Origin: an uncultured Bacteroides sp.
GTDB lineage: Bacteria > Bacteroidota > Bacteroidia > Bacteroidales > Bacteroidaceae
Length of the DNA stretch: 64,000 nt
NCBI RefSeq assembly: GCF_959029255.1
Contig: NZ_CAUFUE010000011.1
Coordinates: 80,385 to 144,384, forward strand
Direction of reading: 5' to 3'
Below are positions 58,091-64,000 of this stretch, in pieces. Position numbers and translations under genes: made by a program. Below the pieces are notes generated by a model. The model ran no database searches, was not told the DNA's origin, and saw nothing but the letters and a program-made list of their open reading frames with translations. Position 1 is the first letter of the stretch. The number at the start of each line of letters is the position of its first letter.

Positions 58091-58116
58091 ATCCCCTGCC
58101 GCTAACGGCAGGGGAT
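58091..58116 (-). terminator. Terminator of the envelope operon
   Basis: ATCCCCTGCCG pairs with CGGCAGGGGAT around CTAA; on the minus strand the stem is followed by a T run. Lies downstream of the barrel gene at 58288. Confidence 0.8.
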
Positions 58117-58287
58117 AAAGAAAGCTACAAGTATTTCACAACACATTGGGTAGCTTACAGCAAACAAACAGGAGTTATTGCCTCGCTAGGCAATAACCCT
58201 AAATATATCACACAAGCATTGTCGTTTTTTTAAGATCAGTTCTTTTTGTGTCATCTTGAAACATTCTTTTTACTTATTTCTTTCTTC

Positions 58288-59472
58288 TTAGAATTTATAG
58301 CTTGTCCCCACCATTACGCCGATGGTTCCTCTGATCGGTTCCTGCAAGTCCGCCCGGTAGCTTTTGTCTTTAAAGAGATTGACTCTCGGCTCCACCCACA
58401 GTCCTATGTGCTGCGACAAACGGATTTGTCCTTGAAATCCGAAGCGTCCGTTCAGCACGATGGGCATGTCGGCTTCCGCGCCGGGGAAATAGCTTCCGAT
58501 GCCTCCAATGAACAGTAAGTCAAATACCCGGCTCTTCCGGTCGGAGAAAAGGGTGGTCAAGTTACAGAGGTAATCCGCGCACAGGTTCACATTGAAATCC
58601 CGGTCCGCCCCACCGTCGTCGTTATCCAGAAATGCCGTGCTGCTTCCCGCCGAAATCCGCAAGCCGTTTATCTGCGACTTTCCGAACCATTTTCCCAGCG
58701 CAAACTCCGTATTCACCAGTACATTCCCCGTATTTCCGGTTCCTGCCGCAATCGAAGCAAAGCCATTGTGCAGCATTCCTGACCGGCTGAATCCCGAAGG
58801 CTTGTAGGTGATGCCCAGCATCATTGAGGCAATCACGTCATAGCGTCTCCATGAAAAGTGGTTATCCACCCGGTCGGGGTATAAACCCAGTTGAGGCTCT
58901 ATGAAAAGGTTGAATGCCGGGGACACGTTGAACTTTCCTTGCAAGCCGCCATGCAAGCCATACGAATGCACCGTCTCCATACCGGTTTTCATCGTTGCCT
59001 GATAGCTGATACCTCCAATGGCTATCACCTCGAATACGCGCCGGGGATTGTAGCGTGCCGCAAATGCGCTGATGTTCATCAGGTAGTCCACACTTGCCCC
59101 TACAAGGTTGGTGGCGGTATTTCCTCGCCACATGCTGTAATCCACTCCGGCACGGAATCCGATGACGGGTGTCATCCAGTTTCCTACATACAACGACGCT
59201 TTAGGACCGTGGGCTGCAAACCCGCTACCCATGTCGAATAGCCGTACCATACCTGCACCCGCTGAAAAGAACAGGTGTTCCGTTCCTTTTTTGGATTCGA
59301 ACTTGTCGGCCCCCCTGCGTTTGGGAATCATGTATTCGGCCGCCTTGATGTTCTCTTTCCGCTGGATGGTATCTTTCTTCTGCCGGTTCTGTGCCGCCAT
59401 TCCCATTGGCAGCAGGCACATCAAAAGCAGGACCGCTATCCGGCTGCATCTTGTCTTATTCTGTTTTATCAT
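58288..59472 (-). CDS. Outer-membrane beta-barrel protein, unknown function
   Basis: A 394-residue exported protein (signal peptide about 1-27, GMAAQ). After a basic, disordered stretch (about 28-65) the remainder alternates polar and aromatic residues as in outer-membrane barrels and ends in a terminal Phe (VMVGTSYKF), the usual assembly signal. Repeated GFRAGVDYSMW/GLRISAGSSTAF-type strands are seen. It overlaps the lysine-tailed protein gene by 17 bases, so it is translationally coupled and probably acts with it in the envelope. Specific function is not recognised. Confidence 0.8.
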   Translation of the reverse strand: MIKQNKTRCSRIAVLLLMCLLPMGMAAQNRQKKDTIQRKENIKAAEYMIPKRRGADKFESKKGTEHLFFSAGAGMVRLFDMGSGFAAHGPKASLYVGNWMTPVIGFRAGVDYSMWRGNTATNLVGASVDYLMNISAFAARYNPRRVFEVIAIGGISYQATMKTGMETVHSYGLHGGLQGKFNVSPAFNLFIEPQLGLYPDRVDNHFSWRRYDVIASMMLGITYKPSGFSRSGMLHNGFASIAAGTGNTGNVLVNTEFALGKWFGKSQINGLRISAGSSTAFLDNDDGGADRDFNVNLCADYLCNLTTLFSDRKSRVFDLLFIGGIGSYFPGAEADMPIVLNGRFGFQGQIRLSQHIGLWVEPRVNLFKDKSYRADLQEPIRGTIGVMVGTSYKF

Positions 59473-61801
59473 CCTTGTTTTCCTTCTTCTTATCGTTATT
59501 TTTTTCCATTTTTGCTTTCACCTTTTTCTCTTTCTTCACCTTCTCTTTCTTCGCCTTCTCTTTCTGCGCTTTCTCTTTCTTTACTTTCTCTTTCTTTACT
59601 TTCTCTTTCTGCGCCTTCTCTTTCTTTGCCTTATCACCTATTTTAGTGGAAGTTATCCCTATCGACAGGGAAGAACCCGTTACCTCTTCTGTTGAAACGG
59701 CTTCGTTGTTTTCCACGGGCTCCGGCTCTTTATCCTTTTTCTCCTTCGCCTGTTTAGCCTGTTCTTCCTTCTCCTTTTCTTCTTCTTCCAGTTGTTGCAG
59801 CATGTCCGTCACGTCACCGTCTATCCGCGCCACATCCTTCAGGTTGGGATCTGCCGCAAACGCTTTCTTCAGGTTTTCGAAAGCATCCGTAATCTTATCC
59901 AGCCTGTTGGCCGCTATCGCACGAAGATAGTAAGTCAGTGCTTCGTCCGGCAGTTCGTCCGTTTTCTTAAAAGCCTCTTCATTGCGTTTGAGTGCAAGCA
60001 GCAGCACCACCTCGTTCGTACCCCCACGGGATGCGAAGTGGTCGTATGCCGCCTGGAAGTTTCCGTTGTACGCCCCGGCAAGCGCCTTTACATCCGCCGT
60101 TACCGGGCTGTCTATCAGCATCGAAGCTACCGAGTCCGCACGTACATAGTCCTTTTCGCCCAACAATGCGATGATATGGTTGCAGAGCAGTTCCTGTGGC
60201 GCCTTCTCATTGATGAAAGGTTCCAAGAGGGTAACGTCCGGCTCCTTCCTGTCAATTAGTATCACTGCCAGTTCATTGGCAAATAACATGAACTTCGGAT
60301 AAACCTCCAGCGCCTGACGGCAGATTTTCTCCCGCTGCTCTTCCGTCTTGGCATTGACGTACATGCGCCAGAACTCATACTGTACAAGGTCTTTGTAATT
60401 CTTCTCATACATCTGCCGTATTTCCTCATCGTTGAGCAATCTCATCACCGAATAGCTGAAGCTGTATTCCACCCGCCGGAGCCGCTTCAGGTAATCGTTG
60501 AGAATAACGCTTCGGTAATTGGGCAAGCGTGCTATCTGGTAGTGTTGCGCATCCATATTATTCGGATAGCGCTCTATGGCTTCCCTCACACCGTCGGCAG
60601 AAACCGAATCTTTTTCCATGAGCGCCGCCACGCTTTCCCATGTATCCACGCGTGCATCCAGGCTGATGCTGTCCTGCATAGCCAGCACGGTACCCGGATT
60701 GAGGCATTTCAGAATCGTCTCTTTGGCGGTCGCCACACGTTTCCATGCCAGTTTCAAGTTGCTTTGGTACGGGCCTTCCGGAGAGGATATGGCGGTAACG
60801 CTGAATCCCATGAACTCGGCATTCGGGTCGTTATCCACATGGGTAAGCTTTCCCTGCATCTTTTCCAGTTCGACCGCATTGTTCGGGTCCGAGTAGTCTA
60901 TTTTGGGAGAGTTGATTAGGAATGTCAGGTTCACCTGTCCCTTGTCCCCGCGCATCTGTTTCTTGGGTCGTGGCAAGTATTTCTCGTCCGTTATCTTCTT
61001 CGCTCCGATGTTGAAGTCGAAGAACCGCATGGGGTTAATCGTCCCCTTGGCTATTACTACCGTATCCTGATAAGTCGTCTTGCGGTAGTTCACCAGATAC
61101 ATGAAGATGTCACAGCGGCATTCGTCATCCGGGTCGTCCAGATACAATGAGTCTACGTAGGCTATCACCTCATTGCCGTCCACCCGTTTGCTCTTCTCGT
61201 AGTAAGGATGCAAGGGGTCTTGCGACAGGTCGAACTCCATCATGCGTTCCAGCGTGATGGCATATTCCTTTCCCGTCACCACTGCCGGACGGAACAGCTT
61301 TTGCGTGTTTCTGGTCATGTTTACCAGCATCGGCTGGACGATTACGCGGCTGTTGGGCTTGAACATCTCCTTGGGAATCTTCACTTTCGGGTGGATAATG
61401 TACTGGTTGCCTACTATCTCTATGTCGGTAGGTTCGGGCGCCAGCTTGTTCGTAATCCTTTTTGCCACTACCACCACTTCGTCCAGTTGCTGTGTGTCGA
61501 AGGACATCACCACATTGATGCGTTGTTTCCCTTTCAGTTTCACCACCTTCGGCGCATACGTCAGCCCCGAAAGGTGAAGGCTGGTGGTAGGGTCCGCCAT
61601 TATCTTGAAGTTACCGTCGTAGTCCGTAATTCCATACACCTCACCCTTCTCCGTCTTGTCCCTTATCACGATGGACATGGCGGGTTGTCCGTCGTCATCC
61701 GTCACCGTTCCCGTAATCTCCATTTTAGGGTTCTGGCAGAATGAGGGCAAGGCGGCGAATAAACATGCCGCAGCCAATAGTATTCTTTTTATCGGTTTCA
61801 T
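59456..61801 (-). CDS. Carboxypeptidase-domain envelope protein with lysine-rich repeat tail
   Basis: A 781-residue exported protein (signal peptide about 1-23). Residues about 25-115 form a carboxypeptidase-D regulatory-like domain (MEITGTVTDDDGQPAMSIVI, then LDEVVVVAKR). The middle resembles an OmpA-adjacent region (VTAISSPEGPYQSNLKLAWKRVATAKETIL near 330) and TPR-like helices (about 440-660). The last 60-70 residues are a run of K-E-K-x-K repeats, which is extremely basic. ATG 61801 is used, since the frame beyond it starts with TTG. It lies 10 bases after a DUF3575 gene. Similar trios occur in Bacteroides envelope loci, some with fimbriae, but no fimbrillin is visible here. Confidence 0.8.
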   Translation of the reverse strand: MKPIKRILLAAACLFAALPSFCQNPKMEITGTVTDDDGQPAMSIVIRDKTEKGEVYGITDYDGNFKIMADPTTSLHLSGLTYAPKVVKLKGKQRINVVMSFDTQQLDEVVVVAKRITNKLAPEPTDIEIVGNQYIIHPKVKIPKEMFKPNSRVIVQPMLVNMTRNTQKLFRPAVVTGKEYAITLERMMEFDLSQDPLHPYYEKSKRVDGNEVIAYVDSLYLDDPDDECRCDIFMYLVNYRKTTYQDTVVIAKGTINPMRFFDFNIGAKKITDEKYLPRPKKQMRGDKGQVNLTFLINSPKIDYSDPNNAVELEKMQGKLTHVDNDPNAEFMGFSVTAISSPEGPYQSNLKLAWKRVATAKETILKCLNPGTVLAMQDSISLDARVDTWESVAALMEKDSVSADGVREAIERYPNNMDAQHYQIARLPNYRSVILNDYLKRLRRVEYSFSYSVMRLLNDEEIRQMYEKNYKDLVQYEFWRMYVNAKTEEQREKICRQALEVYPKFMLFANELAVILIDRKEPDVTLLEPFINEKAPQELLCNHIIALLGEKDYVRADSVASMLIDSPVTADVKALAGAYNGNFQAAYDHFASRGGTNEVVLLLALKRNEEAFKKTDELPDEALTYYLRAIAANRLDKITDAFENLKKAFAADPNLKDVARIDGDVTDMLQQLEEEEKEKEEQAKQAKEKKDKEPEPVENNEAVSTEEVTGSSLSIGITSTKIGDKAKKEKAQKEKVKKEKVKKEKAQKEKAKKEKVKKEKKVKAKMEKNNDKKKENKDDKTE

Positions 61802-61811
61802 ATCGTTTGTC

Positions 61812-62441
61812 TTATTTGAGTATATAAACAAAGGCGATTCCCAGTTTGACGGGTGCCACTATCCAGCCCGCATCATTGGGCTCCGGGTGTGCCGTTCCCG
61901 GCGTGTAACGTGCCAGCCGGTAATGGATGGCGCCTAACCCGGCACTCAGTTCAAAGTTCCATCTCCGGGAGAGTATCCAGTTATAGCCGTACGTCAGCCC
62001 GGCGGCATACGAGTCGCCGAAATATCCCCGTTTCTTGTAACCCACGTCATAGGTCGAGTAAAAAGCGGTGAAGCCTACATAATGTCTCGAAAGTGGCGTG
62101 AGCAACCAGTACCTCAGTTCCGGTTGCAGGCGTAAGTGGCGGAAGTAGAAGTCCGGTTTGTATTTGAAAGGAGTAGCCGTGGCGGACAGGTCGATAGAAA
62201 GACGGCTGCTGATGGTGAACTCCGCGCTGAGGTTGGGTGAAGCCGTCATCCAGTCCGTCAGGTTCGTCTTTATGGCAACGCGCTGTGCCTGCAAGCCGGT
62301 GGTATTATATAAGGTAAAAAACAGGAATAGAAGAAACGGCATCCCGGAAAAGAGATGCGTCCGATAGCGTTCCGGAGTAGTGGAAACCTGTAGTTTAAGA
62401 ATGTTCATAAATAACAATCGCTTTAAAAAAGCGTTTGTCAT
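61812..62441 (-). CDS. DUF3575 family outer-membrane protein
   Basis: A 209-residue protein. A hydrophobic stretch at about 30-50 acts as signal or anchor, then the DUF3575 pattern: VAIKTNLTDWMTASPNLSAEFTISSRLSIDLSATATPFKYK, LQPELRYWL, and GYNWILSRRWNFELSAGLGAIHYRLARY. It is likely a small outer-membrane barrel. First gene of the three-gene envelope operon ending at 58288. The start could be further in (ATG at about 62405, MNILKLQ), which would leave a more normal signal peptide. Confidence 0.82.
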   Translation of the reverse strand: MTNAFLKRLLFMNILKLQVSTTPERYRTHLFSGMPFLLFLFFTLYNTTGLQAQRVAIKTNLTDWMTASPNLSAEFTISSRLSIDLSATATPFKYKPDFYFRHLRLQPELRYWLLTPLSRHYVGFTAFYSTYDVGYKKRGYFGDSYAAGLTYGYNWILSRRWNFELSAGLGAIHYRLARYTPGTAHPEPNDAGWIVAPVKLGIAFVYILK

Positions 62442-62480
62442 TTGTCTTCACAGGCTGCAAATATAAAACATTATTTTTCA

Positions 62481-63551
62481 TTAATCATCATCCTGCCCCT
62501 GAAAATTATTCCGGCTGACAGTTGTTTCTTCGCCGACCAGCATCAATAAATGCGCTTTCAGGTTCGTTTCTTTGTCCAGCTTCATCTTTTTTCTGATTCG
62601 CGAACGGTTCGCCCGGACGCTTGATTCATGGATGTATAGTATATGGCTGATTTCCGTCACCGTTTTGTCTTCCAGAACCAGGCAGCAGAGGTGCAGCTCA
62701 TTCGCCGTAAGGCCAAATCCGTACCTGTCATTGATTCGCCCCAGCAGTTCTTCGCTTGCCAGCAATCTTTTGGCACGTATCACCAACTGGCTGTCAATGG
62801 CATCCTGCATCTGGTTGAACAACTGCTCGGTTTGTTTCCGGGGCGCATGGGGTTTCTGCATGATGTCAATCAGCAAATCCCATTGTTCTTCATTCATTCC
62901 CATCAACCGGCATAGTGATTTTTTCTCCGAAAGCAACCGCTCTTTTTCCCTGATGGTATTCCAAAGTAAAATACGTATATGGATAAGTAACACCGGAGGC
63001 GATATGTACGCCAGGCAGAAGCTCGGGAAAACCTTTAGCAAAATGCCGGGTGAATATACCGTCAGAATAGCTGCAAGGGAGGAAACCGGCATAAGGCAAA
63101 GGATAAATACCTGTTTGGGTTTCAATGTCAGTGAGGCAAGGACACAAACCAGGAAACTTAAAAACAAATCACAGGAGACGGTGAATTTATTATCATCTGT
63201 GACGGCAAGGTAGTTATAATAGATTGAAACAGAGATGTTGGTTTGCACTATGACCAGCACTATGGCAAGTGCTGTGGTGACAGTCAGTTTGCCGTGGAAA
63301 AACAGCGATGCCGTTGCGGTACAGATGAATAAAGTCAGGAGGTTGCCCATAAGTGGCAGGAACATAGCGGAAAAGGCATATACTATCGAATCATAAATCA
63401 TGCCTGCGGAAAAGCATACCAATGTAGAGGCGGCTATATAAAAACGTACCCTTGTTTCCGTGTCTTCAATTTGTGCCAACCTGCGGGATATTTGTTCGTA
63501 ACTGTTTGGAAAGCTTTTTTTGCAATACTTGGTGATGTCAGCTAATTTCAT
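62481..63551 (-). CDS. LuxR-type membrane-bound transcriptional regulator
   Basis: A 356-residue protein with about six to seven hydrophobic helices (residues 40-205), then a cytosolic coiled region and a C-terminal LuxR/GerE helix-turn-helix (about 285-340: LTANELHLCCLVLEDKTVTEISHILYIHESSVRANRSRIRKKM). It is therefore a membrane-anchored DNA-binding regulator. It lies upstream of the envelope operon on the same strand with a 39-base gap and may control it. The signal is unknown. Confidence 0.87.
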   Translation of the reverse strand: MKLADITKYCKKSFPNSYEQISRRLAQIEDTETRVRFYIAASTLVCFSAGMIYDSIVYAFSAMFLPLMGNLLTLFICTATASLFFHGKLTVTTALAIVLVIVQTNISVSIYYNYLAVTDDNKFTVSCDLFLSFLVCVLASLTLKPKQVFILCLMPVSSLAAILTVYSPGILLKVFPSFCLAYISPPVLLIHIRILLWNTIREKERLLSEKKSLCRLMGMNEEQWDLLIDIMQKPHAPRKQTEQLFNQMQDAIDSQLVIRAKRLLASEELLGRINDRYGFGLTANELHLCCLVLEDKTVTEISHILYIHESSVRANRSRIRKKMKLDKETNLKAHLLMLVGEETTVSRNNFQGQDDD

Positions 63552-64000
63552 AAATCAGGTCTTTCTATTTTGTTTGTTTGGGCTATAAAATTAATAATCA
63601 TGCAATTACCATTAGAAAGTTTCGATATATTTAATATATAGTATATAAATAGTATTAAATATTTTAGTGGAATTTTTATAAAGAAAGCAAATCCCTTTTT
63701 TGTCCGTGATGCCACCCTTATGTTCTGCACCGGAATTGCTCTGATTTTTTCGACGCTGATGACGCAGATGACGCAGATTTTAAGGCTACGCTGTGTCTCT
63801 GATTTTTTCGACGCGGATTGAGCTGATTAAGCGGATTTTTTACTTTGTTGCTACTACTACTAAAAAAATCTGCGTCATCTGCGTCATCCGCGTCGAAAAA
63901 AATTAAACCCTCTGTGACCTCTGTGTCCTCTGTGGTGAAAGAAGAATTCTTCATTCTTAGTTCTTCATTTCCCTAAATTCTTATTTATAAACCTATACAG
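63552..64000. other. Intergenic repeat-rich region at the window end
   Basis: No gene is supported. It includes 35-bp inverted arms at 63746-63780 and 63866-63900 (34 of 35 match; GATGACGCAGATGACGCAG type), a CTCTGTGACCTCTGTG repeat, a half copy of repeat family 1 (63951-63975) and an 18-bp match to 10634-10651 at the very end. The 78-codon frame on the minus strand is a repeat translation. Confidence 0.7.
63746..63900. repeat. Palindromic repeat, family 3
   Basis: Arms 63746-63780 and 63866-63900 are complementary at 34 of 35 positions. The arms contain a tandem GATGACGCA unit. A further copy of the CGACGCGGATT arm-like sequence lies between them near 63810. Confidence 0.75.

Larger units (their letters stand above)
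57931..58287. other. Intergenic region: pflB promoter, operator candidate, two hairpins
   Basis: A 357-base gap. It holds the minus-strand pflB -7 box (57976-57983), the palindrome 57979-58002, hairpin 58091-58116, and a second small hairpin at 58176-58197 (TTATTGCCT and AGGCAATAA arms). No gene is seen. Confidence 0.7.

Noticed and set aside
63718..63954. 78-codon minus-strand frame near the window end (DADDADDAD)
   Set aside because: It is a translation of tandem GATGACGCA and CTCTGTG repeats, which are intergenic in this window.
1..64000. CRISPR arrays
   Set aside because: The repeats seen are palindromic or tandem without regularly spaced unique spacers; no cas genes were noticed.

Overview
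The window looks like chromosomal DNA from a gut Bacteroides. Species is not assigned. The reasons are the many TAnnTTTG -7 boxes with a TTTG/TTG about 20 bp upstream, an UpxY/NusG-like antiterminator beside an exopolysaccharide operon, carboxypeptidase-domain TonB receptors, a serine-type sulfatase, NigD-like and smalltalk proteins, and a LytTR/RND efflux cluster.

Layout. 1-4.4 kb: a mobile-looking module with the end of an unrecognised gene, a zinc-ribbon/Toprim/RecA primase-helicase, DUF4248, HU-like protein, smalltalk micro-protein and a T7-lysozyme-like amidase. 4.4-9.8 kb (minus): sugar-phosphate transferase, Wza-like lipoprotein, Wzc-like tyrosine kinase, then an UpxY-like antiterminator, with no further glycosyltransferases, flippase or polymerase. 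9.8-11.6 kb: a roughly 300-bp segment bounded by perfect 28-bp inverted repeats carrying an outward promoter, next to a tyrosine recombinase. This is a classic phase-variation switch, and in the orientation given the promoter points away from the polysaccharide operon (OFF). 11.7-18.3 kb: Crp-like regulator, MATE pump, Ser-Lys-Glu tRNA operon, AspT-like transporter, class III fructose bisphosphatase. 18.3-27.5 kb (minus): acyl-CoA ligase/sulfatase/surface-repeat protein operon and gmd-fcl-TonB receptor operon. 27.6-29.9 kb: DUF4160/DUF2442 pair, a decayed IS1595-type element with both ends preserved, and a second smalltalk/amidase pair. 29.9-34.2 kb: SDR oxidoreductase, GH36 alpha-galactosidase, ThiD, tRNA-Ser(GGA).

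34.2-37.7 kb is a strongly AT-rich two-gene module beside the tRNA: an eight-helix membrane protein and a double-domain KaiC-like ATPase. I do not recognise it as a described system and it is the best novelty candidate. 38-48.5 kb: secreted unknown protein, aquaporin, DMT transporter, and a five-gene operon joining an RND efflux pump to a LytS/LytTR two-component pair. 48.6-54.7 kb: hybrid sensor kinase, NigD-like lipoprotein, ECF sigma factor with a membrane anti-sigma-like/beta-barrel fusion. 54.8-58 kb: pyruvate formate-lyase and its activase, with a perfect 24-bp palindrome over the pflB promoter. 58.3-63.6 kb: LuxR-type membrane regulator and a three-gene envelope operon (DUF3575, lysine-repeat-tailed carboxypeptidase-domain protein, outer-membrane barrel).

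Several families of long palindromic intergenic repeats are scattered through the window. Residue positions are approximate unless stated; no database search was run, and family names come from motif recognition.
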